A DNA stretch of 64,000 nt from Paenibacillus maysiensis (GCF_000520815.1 NZ_ASRY01000289.1:53655-117654); one strand, 5' to 3'. Shown: positions 27,036 to 35,420, counted from the first letter of the stretch. Notes: generated by a model from the sequence alone, not told the origin. Made by a program: numbers and translations.

Positions 27036-27566
27036 TTAACCGAATACTTTTTGACAAATAATTTGCGCAATGTCCTTCGCACTGTACTCCCTACCATCCA
27101 GATATGACCATTGATCCGTAATTTCGCTGATATTTGAATCATCCAGTAATACCAACAGTAAGCTGTCCTTCTGCTCCAAAAGTTGCTTTGTTCGTATGCC
27201 ACCCCATTCTACTTGGGTCCACTTCTTCTTTGTATAAGAAGCTGAATGAAATACAACTGTATATTTGCACTGATTAACATATACATCGGTTAGATATCTG
27301 TACAAGTCATTTCCCCAAATTTGGGCTACCTCATCCTTGTCATAAAAATAGCGCATTTCAGTTTTCTTAATATGATGAAGCACCATTTCTACAAAAGCAC
27401 GATCTTCATTTGCGAATGACAGGCCAACATCATATTTTTTATCCTGCTTTGAATTCTGTTCTGAAGATTGTACTGACGCGGATATTTGTTGCCCAACAAC
27501 ACTGCTATTTTTCACAGTTCCACCTGTAATCATGACCCCATTGTTAACTATGGACCCGAATTTCAT
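27036..27566 (-). CDS. Small TIR-domain protein
   Basis: 176 residues. A short N-terminal segment (about residues 5-25, containing NNGVMITGG) is followed by a polar Ser/Gln linker. The TIR domain spans about 43-172: YDVGLSFANEDRAFVEMVLH, FYDKDEVAQIWGNDLYRYLT, then KKWTQVEWGG with the presumed catalytic Glu. The DxxxxxxWGxDL pattern is typical of prokaryotic TIR proteins in defence loci. The ATG has GAAGGAAG upstream. It starts 21 bases after the membrane-protein gene, so the two are translated from one message. The N-terminal segment is shared with the C-terminus of that membrane protein. Confidence 0.85.
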   Translation of the reverse strand: MKFGSIVNNGVMITGGTVKNSSVVGQQISASVQSSEQNSKQDKKYDVGLSFANEDRAFVEMVLHHIKKTEMRYFYDKDEVAQIWGNDLYRYLTDVYVNQCKYTVVFHSASYTKKKWTQVEWGGIRTKQLLEQKDSLLLVLLDDSNISEITDQWSYLDGREYSAKDIAQIICQKVFG

Positions 27567-27695
27567 AACCTACACTTCCTTCGAGGTTCAATTTGTTATT
27601 TGTTCTGCTACTTTTGCAAGTTTATTTTTGAAATTGCCCTTACCTGTTATTTGAGAGTTGTTAATCTCTCCACCTGTAACCATGACTCCATTATT
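27519..27695 (-). repeat. Diverged duplicate encoding the NNGVMxTGG element in adjacent genes
   Basis: The 27 bases at 27519-27545 (N-terminus of the small TIR gene) and 27669-27695 (C-terminus of the membrane gene) differ at only four positions and encode NNGVM(I/V)TGG. In both proteins a polar NxS and a glycine follow at similar spacing. It is a short gene-to-gene duplication or a strongly conserved docking element. Confidence 0.75.
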
Positions 27696-28946
27696 TACAA
27701 TCACATTCTCTCGTGCTTTAAACTCTCTTGTATCCACATTAACTTCTTCAAGATACTCGAGAATACTTTGTAAAAGCCTTTTCTCTATTCTTTTTCTATA
27801 CATATCCACATCCGATTCCTGAAAGAAATTATGCAACTTATGATCTGCTGCGAGTTCTCTTATGCTCTTTCTAGCCCCATAGTTAAAAATTAGATTGTGT
27901 TTAATTTCCGTACGTGTCATCTCTTTTTTATAAGATTGAGCTACAAATTCATTAAACCCACGCAAAACACCACCAATGGATTTAAAAAGTCCTGTAAATG
28001 TTGGGATAATGGAAGATAGAATGCTTTTTATAATAAAAGGTACTGGAATATCAGAGCCATGCTTATCTATTGCATAAAATTCCTTTTTCAAAGGGGGTAA
28101 CAGATAATTCTGCATTTCTACAAACAGATTTTGTGGTGTAAAGTGTACTCTAAAAAATGTGCTGAACACAAAATCTCCGTCCCACGCTGTAATTTGAATC
28201 GATTTATAGAAGCGAACATGCTCTTCTTCTAGCTCTGTGTATTCTTGCAAAAATTTCGCATCAATCATTCTCTTAGGAGAACTCATTTCTTTCTCCAGGA
28301 ACCTTGAATCATTCCTGATTTTACTGCCATCTACATAAAGAGCATTTGCAGTAGTCATGTGAGAAATACTTAGCTCTTTCATTTTACTATCAATGTATGT
28401 ATACAGATCAGCGTTGTTAAGTTTGATGTATTCGTCCGAGTTTTTAATTTTTGTTTCTGCTAAAAAAGACCATCCTGATAAGCGATTACCGGCTCCTACA
28501 AATGGTGAGTCCCCTCCGAAATAGATTACGTTGCCTTCCCGATTCATCTCCTCCATTTTTTTCGAAAAATCATTCCCTATCTCTTTGAGAGCAGGTGCTT
28601 TGTCACTTGAAATATTTTCTGAAGAAAGCTTGTTTGTTACATACCAGTAAGGATATATTCTAAATCCAATGTTAACTAGAAAGGATAAGAATAACGGCCA
28701 AGAAATCAATAAATCTGTAAAAATCGCCGTAACAAACCATCCTAAAAGAAATAATAAAGCGCAATCCATAAAAAAGTCCCGTTTTTTTGCCTGTATACAT
28801 TGAACAGCAACTGTAGCAATATCTGCTCCATAGCTAGGAGCTACAAAGCAGTAACGATTATAAACGATTTGTTCTAACACCTTTTGCCGAAAATTTCGAT
28901 CTAGTTCTGCAGCAGCACACAAATAACGCGTTATCCCTGTTTTCAT
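27588..28946 (-). CDS. Integral membrane protein of a TIR cassette, unknown family
   Basis: 452 residues. The N-terminal segment (TRYLCAAAELDRNFRQKVLE) is followed by two adjacent membrane segments at about residues 60-105. A large domain follows with NVIYFGGDSPFVGAG and LSGWSFLAET, a pattern I have also seen in actinobacterial membrane proteins (GNV..(F/Y).G..PFVGSG). Near residue 305 is another hydrophobic stretch (PFIIKSILSSIIPTFTGLFK). The C-terminus carries the NNGVMVTGG element found at the start of the next protein. I infer a membrane partner, sensor or pore for the TIR protein; no catalytic motif is visible. AAAAGGGG lies rather far (13 bases) from the ATG. Confidence 0.7.
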   Translation of the reverse strand: MKTGITRYLCAAAELDRNFRQKVLEQIVYNRYCFVAPSYGADIATVAVQCIQAKKRDFFMDCALLFLLGWFVTAIFTDLLISWPLFLSFLVNIGFRIYPYWYVTNKLSSENISSDKAPALKEIGNDFSKKMEEMNREGNVIYFGGDSPFVGAGNRLSGWSFLAETKIKNSDEYIKLNNADLYTYIDSKMKELSISHMTTANALYVDGSKIRNDSRFLEKEMSSPKRMIDAKFLQEYTELEEEHVRFYKSIQITAWDGDFVFSTFFRVHFTPQNLFVEMQNYLLPPLKKEFYAIDKHGSDIPVPFIIKSILSSIIPTFTGLFKSIGGVLRGFNEFVAQSYKKEMTRTEIKHNLIFNYGARKSIRELAADHKLHNFFQESDVDMYRKRIEKRLLQSILEYLEEVNVDTREFKARENVIVNNGVMVTGGEINNSQITGKGNFKNKLAKVAEQITN

Positions 28947-28996
28947 TAGTTATTTAGAACCCCTTTTCATATTTATACAAACTTTAGTACTATATT

Positions 28997-29026
28997 ATTA
29001 TGTTGAATCATGTAATATTTTGTCAA
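28997..29026 (-). promoter_or_regulatory. Promoter of the TIR cassette
   Basis: On the minus strand TTGACA (29021-29026) and CATAAT (28997-29002) are 18 bases apart, about 50 bases before the membrane-protein start. It lies downstream of the ispA terminator, so the cassette is transcribed on its own. Confidence 0.55.
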
Positions 29027-29059
29027 CCTAAATTTTCTTCATAAGATAAATTTTTGCAC

Positions 29060-29092
29060 AAAAAAGCGGCTCCCCCTCAGGAGAACCGCTAT
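29060..29092 (-). terminator. Terminator of the subtilisin gene
   Basis: On the minus strand AGCGGTTCTCC pairs with GGGAGCCGCT-type sequence around a short loop, followed by TTTTTT. It marks the right boundary of the AT-rich island. Confidence 0.85.
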
Positions 29093-29109
29093 ATAACCGT
29101 AGTTACGGC

Positions 29110-30090
29110 TTATTTAACATTTAATGATCCTGCACTCAATATCCCCGCTACACGCTGAGCGTCGAAAATACGGGAAAGCTCCTCTACCGCCGTCAAGTAC
29201 AACAGCCCATTGCCTTCCAGCTTAGCAGAATGACCGAGTGGAATGGTACGTTTGATCAGTTGGGCGTATAGCTCCGGTTCGGTGAGATTCCGTTCAAAGC
29301 TCGCGTTCGCCAACTGCTTAATCAGCGCCAAAGCACCCGCTACATGCGGGGTAGCCATTGAAGTACCGCTGAAGGTCGCATATTGGCCGCCCGGAACGGT
29401 AGACAAAATATCTTCCCCCGGCGCAACCAAATCTACCTCATTATTGGAGTTGCTGAAATCGGAAGCATGTCTGTCAAAGTTCACAGCACCTACACTGATC
29501 ACCTCATTATAGCAGCCGGGATAGCCCTGCTCGTCCGTCCTGTCGTCACCGTCTCCTTCATTACCCGCTGCGCAGACGACCAAAATTTGGTTCGCTACCG
29601 CCTTCTGTACCGCTTCATGCAGCTCAGGCACATCCTCGGGGCCGCCAAGCGACATAGAAATGATGTCTGCCTTTTGTTCAATCGCATAATGAATGCCCTG
29701 AATGATCCAGTCGTATTGACCGGAACCTTGCTTGTTCAGCACCTTGATAATGAGCAAATCCGCCTCCGGGGCCACACCCACCACACCATCCTCATTTTCT
29801 GCTGCCGCGATTGTACCTGCCACATGCGTACCGTGACCGTTGTAATCCGTGAAAATATTCGGGTCACTGTCATCATCATCTGTGAAGTTTCGGCCACCAA
29901 TAATGCGTTCCTTCAAATCAGGATGGTCCGCATCACAGCCCGTATCCAGCACAGCGACCTTCACTCCCTGGCCTCGGGTCTGGCTCCACACCGCAGGGGC
30001 CTGAATCAGTTCCACCCCTCGCGGTATTTCATTCACCTGTTGCTCCTGCTTGATCACTTGGTAAGGAATGATATGCACTTTACGTTCCAT
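29110..30090 (-). CDS. ispA: Intracellular subtilisin-family serine protease
   Basis: 326 residues, S8 family. It has no secretion signal; instead it begins with the short intracellular pro-sequence containing the IIPY motif that blocks the active site in ISP zymogens. The catalytic triad is intact: D49 (VAVLDTGCD), H86 (NGHGTHVAG) and S244 (FSGTSMATPH), with the oxyanion Asn in CAAGNEGDGDD. It closely resembles B. subtilis IspA, the main cytoplasmic protease of stationary phase. AAGGAGG precedes the ATG by 7 bases. Four 15-base repeats sit in the leader or promoter region. Confidence 0.95.
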   Translation of the reverse strand: MERKVHIIPYQVIKQEQQVNEIPRGVELIQAPAVWSQTRGQGVKVAVLDTGCDADHPDLKERIIGGRNFTDDDDSDPNIFTDYNGHGTHVAGTIAAAENEDGVVGVAPEADLLIIKVLNKQGSGQYDWIIQGIHYAIEQKADIISMSLGGPEDVPELHEAVQKAVANQILVVCAAGNEGDGDDRTDEQGYPGCYNEVISVGAVNFDRHASDFSNSNNEVDLVAPGEDILSTVPGGQYATFSGTSMATPHVAGALALIKQLANASFERNLTEPELYAQLIKRTIPLGHSAKLEGNGLLYLTAVEELSRIFDAQRVAGILSAGSLNVK

Positions 30091-30135
30091 CCTATTCCCT
30101 CCTTCATGGATTCAATCGGAAACCATCCGTCTTTG

Positions 30136-30195
30136 AAACTTTCAAAACCAAAACTTTCAAAACCAAAACCTTCAAAACCGAAACTTTGAAAACCT
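30136..30195 (-). repeat. Four 15-bp tandem repeats upstream of ispA
   Basis: Units AAACTTTCAAAACCA at 30136-30150 and 30151-30165, then variants at 30166-30180 and 30181-30195 (plus-strand view). They begin about 45 bases before the ispA start codon. They could be a slipped-strand array, or regulator sites on one DNA face if bound every three half-turns. Confidence 0.85.
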
Positions 30196-30273
30196 CTACT
30201 GAAACTCTTGTTCGAGGTTACTATATTCTAGCAATTTTTGAAAAGTTTGAACATCCCATTTTGCTTATTTTTG

Positions 30274-30316
30274 TAAAAAAATAGACATCCCCAATATGTA
30301 TGGAGAATGCCTATGT
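30274..30316 (-). terminator. Terminator of the MATE gene
   Basis: On the minus strand ATAGGCATTCTCC pairs imperfectly with GGGGATGTCTAT, followed by TTTTTTT. Confidence 0.65.
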
Positions 30317-30349
30317 ATAGAGATGCCTGAGAAACTACAGCTTCGAGCG

Positions 30350-31750
30350 TCAGCCTGACAACGAATCCGCTTGAAGTTCAGCCTTGGACAACAGCGACTT
30401 GTGCTGCCACTTCCGACCTTTCCAGCGCAGGTAGTGGAAAATGCCTCGTACCCACTCATCGCAGGCATGTGCAATCCACACCCCAAGCACACCATATCCC
30501 AGATGAATGCCCAGCACATACGCCAACGGGATTTTGATCCCCCACATCGAGATGATCGCCATCATCAACGGAAACTGTACATCCCCCGCTGCCCGCAAGG
30601 AGTTAATGACGACATGATTGAACACACGGCCCGGCTCTAGCAAAATACAGAACAACAAAATCGCTGCTCCCAGTTGAATAATCGCCGGCTCATCCGTAAA
30701 GATCGCCATCACTTCATACCGGAAAAAGGATACCACCACGATCACCGCAATCGTAATGACCAGCGACCATTTCAGGCTGCGCAGCAGTTGGTGATACGCC
30801 TTTTCCTTATCTCCTGCACCTATCAGGCGAGCAACAATAATTTCCGTCCCCTCACCCACTGCCATTCCGAACACCATAAAAAAGTACACAATCGTATTCG
30901 TATAAAAATGAGTAGCAATCGCCGTTGTCCCCATGAAGCTGACAAACCGGGTCACCATCATTTGGCTGAGCTGATAAGACAACCATTCCAGTCCAGCCGG
31001 AATGCCGATTTTCAAGATGGCCACCAGCTTGCTCCATTGAAGCTGTACATAATACTTGATACGGATCGGCGCACTTACACGTTTGTATAACAGAATAAAA
31101 ATCCAGACACAGGCTACAGCACGACTAATCACCGTTGAAATCGCTGCTCCTGCCACGCCCATTTGCGGCAGACCAAACCAGCCGTAAATCAGCAGCGCAT
31201 TCCCTACAATATGTAAAATATTCATACCAATGCCCACAACCATCGTGTCTTTGGTAAAACCATGAGAACGAATAACCGGACCTGCGGTTAGCATAAGCGC
31301 TTCCAGAAACAGCGAGCCCCCTGCCAGCATCATATAAATCTCGGCATTTTCCTTAATCGTCGGGGTAATATGGTAAAAGGACAGCAGAAAATCCCGGCTC
31401 ACGATAAACGTCAAACTCAGCGCCAGACCGAATACCAGATTAAAGGTCAGGGCCGAGGCCGTAACACGGCTCGCATCCACATGCTTTTGTGCACCCAATA
31501 GTTGAGCGATGATGACACCTACTCCAAGACCAAGCAGATTGAACAAAATAATCGTAAATTCAATCAACTGTCTCGACACACCTACCGCCGACACAACCTC
31601 GTCCGACACATGGCTCAGCATGAATGTATCCACGCTACCCATCAAAATATGAAACAGCATTTCTATAAAGATCGGCCAAGTGATTGCAAAAACCGTCATC
31701 GTTTTAACGACTTGCGCTTGCTTGGAGCCGCTTTCCTGCGAAAGTGACAT
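30350..31750 (-). CDS. MATE-family efflux transporter
   Basis: 466 residues with about 12 membrane segments in two related halves. Family features include TWPIFIEMLFHILMGSVDTF near residue 25 and GVAGAAISTVISRAVACVWI in the middle. It is a Na+- or H+-coupled multidrug or metabolite exporter of the NorM/DinF class; the substrate is unknown. GGGAGG lies 11 bases from the ATG. It is a single gene with its own terminator. Confidence 0.9.
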   Translation of the reverse strand: MSLSQESGSKQAQVVKTMTVFAITWPIFIEMLFHILMGSVDTFMLSHVSDEVVSAVGVSRQLIEFTIILFNLLGLGVGVIIAQLLGAQKHVDASRVTASALTFNLVFGLALSLTFIVSRDFLLSFYHITPTIKENAEIYMMLAGGSLFLEALMLTAGPVIRSHGFTKDTMVVGIGMNILHIVGNALLIYGWFGLPQMGVAGAAISTVISRAVACVWIFILLYKRVSAPIRIKYYVQLQWSKLVAILKIGIPAGLEWLSYQLSQMMVTRFVSFMGTTAIATHFYTNTIVYFFMVFGMAVGEGTEIIVARLIGAGDKEKAYHQLLRSLKWSLVITIAVIVVVSFFRYEVMAIFTDEPAIIQLGAAILLFCILLEPGRVFNHVVINSLRAAGDVQFPLMMAIISMWGIKIPLAYVLGIHLGYGVLGVWIAHACDEWVRGIFHYLRWKGRKWQHKSLLSKAELQADSLSG

Positions 31751-31815
31751 ACTTCTGTATTCCTCCCGGATGAGAACCCTGTGTATGCTCAGACATTATT
31801 ATGGATACCGCTTAC

Positions 31816-32058
31816 TCAATCATAAAAAGTCATGTGCTTCTTCTCATTTTTATAATATTCCAGGCGATCCTGCAATTGTCCTGTGTGGAATTCAAACTTA
31901 TGTCCGTCTGGATCTGTAAAATAGACTGACCTTTTGTCCTGTTCATTCCGCTCTCGTCCGGGCAAAATTGTGACATTGAAAGCTCTCAGCTTGTTAAGCA
32001 TATCCTCAAAATCCGCTTCCGCTACCGAAAATGCAATATGCGTATAGGAATGATGAAT
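31816..32058 (-). pseudogene. fosB: 3' fragment of fosB (metallothiol transferase)
   Basis: The minus strand encodes [20 protein letters not shown], then [20 protein letters not shown] and [12 protein letters not shown]. This is the C-terminal half of FosB, the bacillithiol-dependent fosfomycin resistance enzyme. The second metal histidine (SYTHIAF) and the metal glutamate (FEFHTG) remain, but the N-terminal half with the first histidine is gone and is replaced by unrelated sequence. An ATG at 32103 reads into it with extra residues; a working enzyme is unlikely. Confidence 0.8.
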
Positions 32059-32352
32059 TAAAAGCAAATATGATTCCATCCTTGTATACTCATATTCGAG
32101 CAAAAGGCGTATATCAGATCATATAAGGATTCCTTCGTCCTGTGCAGCAGAAAATCTCTCCATTCCACAAACGGATGGTCTGGATAACCATAATGACGTT
32201 CCTCTCCCAGAGGCTTGTAGTGTGCGATCAGCTCCGTCCATGAAGGCAATCACTTCGCTTGAAGTTCCTCTAGTCAAGGGCATGAGTTCTTGCACATGAC
32301 CTTCAAATACACCTGCTTCATGAAGCTCCTTTAGGATCAGTTGAACGTCCAT
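32059..32352 (-). pseudogene. Decayed gene fragment fused to fosB remnant
   Basis: An ATG at 32352 with GGAGGGG upstream opens MDVQLILKELHEAGVFEGHV followed by LMPLTRGTSSEV, a start reminiscent of phosphotransferase (APH-like) proteins. Coding character then seems to move to another frame ([40 protein letters not shown]) and stops where the fosB part begins. A frameshift and a deletion joined two genes. The identity of the 5' gene is only a guess. Confidence 0.5.
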
Positions 32353-32441
32353 CAAAAGCCCCCTCCATGTCTTTAATCCGCTACGCGACTGGCGCTGGAA
32401 TTCATCGCTATGACTCAATCCGTTCGCCAGCCGCACCTACT

Positions 32442-33245
32442 TTAAAAAGATATCTTCTCATGCTCCGTATAAATTTCAAGCGCACGCTCCATTTTATGGA
32501 CATAGTCCGCATCCTGACTGGTACACAGGAACGTAATGTGTCCCTCCTGCGATTGACCTGCTTTTGCCGGAGATGCCAGCAAATTACGATCAGACAACAC
32601 CTGTATTAACCGTCTGACTGTTCCATGACTTCCGTCGATTAGCTGAATATGGGAAGGAAGCAGCCCCTTCAAGATCTCTTTATAAAAAGGATAGTGGGTA
32701 CATCCCAAAACAACCGTACCGTATAAGTCCAGATCGAACGCAGCCAGCTTACAGTTAAAATATTCGGCCATTTCTGTCCGGTCAAAATTTAACTGCTCAC
32801 AAAATTGTACCAGCTCAGGCAAAGGCAACGAATCCACACTTCCATGATCGTCGACTCTGGACACCAGTGCTGCATAACCGGATTGCTTTAACGTCAACGG
32901 CGTGGCTAACACTAGCACTCTTTTACCATTCGCTCGATTCATCTCTACCGCAGGCTTCACGGCCGGCTCCATGCCAATGATCGGAATCTGGTATTCGTTT
33001 CTCAGCTCCGCAACCGCGATACTCGTGGCTGTATTGCAGGCAATGACCAGCGCTTTAATGTCCTCTTTTAAAATAGTTTGTACCGAAGCCTTGACGTATC
33101 CACATACCTCTTGCGGTGTTTTCGTCCCGTAAGGAACATGAAGCGTATCCGCCAAGTATACAAAATTTTCGTTTGGCAGCCGTCGTAAGGCCTCAGATAA
33201 TACCGTAATTCCACCCAATCCTGAATCAAAAAAACCAATCTTCAA
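32442..33245 (-). CDS. murI: Glutamate racemase
   Basis: 267 residues. It makes D-glutamate for peptidoglycan. IGFFDSGLGGITVLSE is the N-terminal signature; the two catalytic cysteines are in VIACNTATS and VLGCTHYP, and acidic/glycine elements PYGTKT and EPAVKPAVE are present. The TTG at 33245 with AAGGTG 6 bases upstream is the likely start; an in-frame GTG at 33254 overlaps that site. The 300 bases to azoR hold only promoter-type sequence. Confidence 0.93.
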   Translation of the reverse strand: MKIGFFDSGLGGITVLSEALRRLPNENFVYLADTLHVPYGTKTPQEVCGYVKASVQTILKEDIKALVIACNTATSIAVAELRNEYQIPIIGMEPAVKPAVEMNRANGKRVLVLATPLTLKQSGYAALVSRVDDHGSVDSLPLPELVQFCEQLNFDRTEMAEYFNCKLAAFDLDLYGTVVLGCTHYPFYKEILKGLLPSHIQLIDGSHGTVRRLIQVLSDRNLLASPAKAGQSQEGHITFLCTSQDADYVHKMERALEIYTEHEKISF

Positions 33246-33444
33246 GCTACTCACCTTTTTCGTTTATCTGTTGTGCCTATCCTACTGACTACATGGTAAT
33301 TTCATTTTTCACCTATTGAATCCAAACTTATATTCGGCTCATATTTAAATTTTACCGCAAAACAGATATTTTGCAAAAGAAACACATAAATTTTACAGTG
33401 TAAAAAATAAAGTAGCTTTTTAAAATAAATTTAATATAAAAGTG

Positions 33445-33474
33445 TTGACGAATATTATCTTTATATTGTAATAT
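33445..33474 (+). promoter_or_regulatory. Promoter of azoR
   Basis: TTGACG (33445-33450) with TAATAT (33469-33474) at 18 bases, or TGTAAT (33467-33472) at 16. It lies just before a tandem repeat in the azoR leader. The 200 bases left of it, back to murI, are AT-rich with no gene. Confidence 0.5.
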
Positions 33475-33482
33475 TACGAGGT

Positions 33483-33531
33483 AACTTACTTACTGAACTT
33501 ACTTACTGAACTTACTTACTGAACTTACTTA
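33483..33531 (+). repeat. 13-bp tandem repeats in the azoR leader
   Basis: AACTTACTTACTG occurs three times in a row (33483-33495, 33496-33508, 33509-33521), followed by a 10-base partial copy that runs into the AGGGGG ribosome binding site. The perfect copies suggest recent slippage, or repeated operator half-sites. Confidence 0.9.
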
Positions 33532-33545
33532 GGGGGAAATAAACC

Positions 33546-34172
33546 ATGTCTAAAGTATTATTTGTCAAAGCTAATGATCGTACAGCCGAAGAATCCGCAA
33601 CCGTTAAACTGTATAACGCCTTCGTGGAAAGCTACAAAGCTTCCCATCCATCTGATGAAATCACTGAACTGGATCTGTTCTCCGTCGAGCTTCCTTATTT
33701 GAACGCCAACATGATTAACGGCACGTTCAAATCCGCTAGAGGCTTGGAGTTGAACGCAGAAGAAGCTCGCCTGGCAAATATTGCTAACGGATATCTGGAT
33801 CAATTCCTGGCAGCAGACAAAGTCGTATTCGCTTTCCCGCTTTGGAACATGACGATTCCAGCTGTACTGCATACGTACATTGACTACTTGAACCAAGCTG
33901 GTAAAACATTCAAATACACTGCTGAGGGTCCAGTTGGTCTGGTAACTGAAACTAAAGTATTGCTGTTGAATGCAAGAGGCGGCGTTTATTCCGAAGGGCC
34001 TGCTGCTGCTGCTGAAATGTCTTTGAACTACATGAGCAATATCTTATCCTTCTTCGGTGTGAAAGACATCGTGAAGGTTGTACTGGAAGGACATAACCAA
34101 GCTCCAGATCAAGCACAAGCCATTGTTGAAGCTGCTGTACAAAGTGCAACAGAAGCTGCAAAATCCTTCTAA
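33546..34172 (+). CDS. azoR: FMN-dependent NADH-azoreductase
   Basis: 208 residues of the flavodoxin-like NQO/AzoR family. It reduces quinones and azo dyes with NADH. MSKVLFVKANDRTAEESATV is the N-terminal FMN phosphate region, FAFPLWNMTIPAVLHTYIDY is the flavin-binding block, and LLLNARGGVYSEG is the third FMN loop. AGGGGG precedes the ATG by 8 bases. It is a single gene with promoter, repeats and terminator. In Bacillus such genes answer to quinone stress through HxlR or MarR-type repressors. Confidence 0.92.
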   Translation: MSKVLFVKANDRTAEESATVKLYNAFVESYKASHPSDEITELDLFSVELPYLNANMINGTFKSARGLELNAEEARLANIANGYLDQFLAADKVVFAFPLWNMTIPAVLHTYIDYLNQAGKTFKYTAEGPVGLVTETKVLLLNARGGVYSEGPAAAAEMSLNYMSNILSFFGVKDIVKVVLEGHNQAPDQAQAIVEAAVQSATEAAKSF

Positions 34173-34192
34173 ATCCATATATATGAGCAGAA

Positions 34193-34236
34193 GAGGATAT
34201 CCGCCCCCTAGTTGGGATGGATATCTCTTTTTTTGT
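34193..34236 (+). terminator. Terminator of azoR
   Basis: GAGGATATCC pairs with GGATATCTC and is followed by TTTTTTT, about 20 bases after the azoR stop. Confidence 0.85.
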
Positions 34237-34244
34237 TATAAAGT

Positions 34245-34299
34245 ATGAAAAACACGTGCTCCCCTGATATGAATCAAGTGAAAAGCACGTGTTTTGTTA
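34245..34299 (-). terminator. Terminator of the exported-protein gene
   Basis: Inverted repeat AAAACACGTGCT...AGCACGTGTTTT. On the minus strand it ends in a T run right after the stop at 34316. Confidence 0.8.
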
Positions 34300-34315
34300 T
34301 GCAATACCTGGTATG

Positions 34316-34825
34316 TTAAGGAATAAACTGCTGCACGATTTTAACGACCCTACCGTCACGCAGCGTAACATGGTATGGAAATTGGCTGAGATCTAGTACA
34401 TCTTTTTTTGCAAAATCTTTTTCAAACTGTGCCAGAGGGATCGATTCGTTCCATTTCACATCTGTATCTTCTATATGACCTGTATGATCATAAATTTGCA
34501 CCTCTACCGAAGCATCTGGCGCAACCTGGTACACGTCATTTTGCACGGAATTATTTACGATATAGTAGCCATCCGGTGCTCCGTCCAACCCTGTGTCTCC
34601 TTCATGCTCCAAAAATGCCTTATCTGCTGCCGCACCTTCATACCATTCAATCGGGTCAGCCGACAAATAGATTTGTCCGTTACGGATCTCCATTTGGTTT
34701 ATATAAACGGTCTCCTGATTTTCAGCAGGTGCTACTGGCGTGTAGCCTTGTGCTGTTGCCCCTGCCGTCGTAATCAGCATCATCATCAAAGCCAATACGG
34801 TCCATTTCGAAGCTAGTTTCATCAT
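34316..34825 (-). CDS. Exported protein of unknown function
   Basis: 169 residues. A typical Sec signal peptide (MMKLASKW, hydrophobic VLALMMMLITTAGA, cleavage near ATA-QG) precedes a mature domain of about 140 residues rich in Asp/Glu, with WYEGAAADKAFLEHEGDTGL and a C-terminal beta-rich part (YHVTLRDGRVVKIVQQFIP). It has no cysteines in the mature part and no anchor motif. AAGGAG lies 9 bases before the ATG. The family is not recognised. Confidence 0.75.
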   Translation of the reverse strand: MMKLASKWTVLALMMMLITTAGATAQGYTPVAPAENQETVYINQMEIRNGQIYLSADPIEWYEGAAADKAFLEHEGDTGLDGAPDGYYIVNNSVQNDVYQVAPDASVEVQIYDHTGHIEDTDVKWNESIPLAQFEKDFAKKDVLDLSQFPYHVTLRDGRVVKIVQQFIP

Positions 34826-34998
34826 GTCTGATCTCTCCTTACCGTTAGGGTATGTACACGGTGTCTGTAAGCTTCATTACCCTTATGTACTTACTATAAA
34901 CGTTGTAAGGTTAAAAAGTGTATCAGATACGTAAAAAGAAGTTACGATTTTTTAAGACTTGGTCTTAAAACTTGCTTACATGTCCTATTTACGCCTTA

Positions 34999-35154
34999 TT
35001 ATTTGATCAATCCGACCTGACGTGCCTGTTCTTCGGTGAGAATAAACTCTTCATTTTGCCATACCTCGTCCTCTTTGGTTACAGCGAACATACCCATGAT
35101 CTCTGTCCAGATTCCTTTGTCGGCAGCTTCCTTTTGTGTAATCATTATTTTCAT
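34999..35154 (-). CDS. Small soluble protein, 51 residues
   Basis: Start MKIMITQKEAADKGIWTEIM, end ILTEEQARQVGLIK. AGGAGGAG lies 5-8 bases before the ATG, the frame is intact, and the composition is ordinary for the genome. It is acidic, with no membrane segment. I do not recognise it, but the strong start signal makes it a likely gene. Confidence 0.65.
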   Translation of the reverse strand: MKIMITQKEAADKGIWTEIMGMFAVTKEDEVWQNEEFILTEEQARQVGLIK

Positions 35155-35325
35155 AGCTGCTCCTCCTCTTGTAAAATATATTCAATCCGCAAGCTTGTCC
35201 TGAATTTGCCTCATCATTGTTCTGTTTATAACATATGTACCCTTTTTCAGCCGAAATTATTCGTATCTTAATTAGAAGAACATACAGAAAAACATGCTAA
35301 TGAAGTGTTCATACGATCATGCACC

Positions 35326-35362
35326 ATAAAAAGCCACCATCGAACTTCAATCAATGGTGGCA
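35326..35362 (-). terminator. Terminator of the purine-catabolism operon
   Basis: On the minus strand GCCACCAT pairs with ATGGTGGC, followed by TTTTT. It lies about 100 bases beyond the guaD stop. Between 35155 and 35325 I see no gene. Confidence 0.8.
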
Positions 35363-35420
35363 ATAATGTTGACTTATGATTTAAAGGATACTAATTGCTT
35401 AGTAAGCATTTTGCAGCGTG

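Noticed and set aside
33483..33531. Repeat array considered as a CRISPR
   Set aside because: Units are 13 bp and contiguous, without spacers, and no cas genes are present. The same holds for the arrays at 30136 and 35421.
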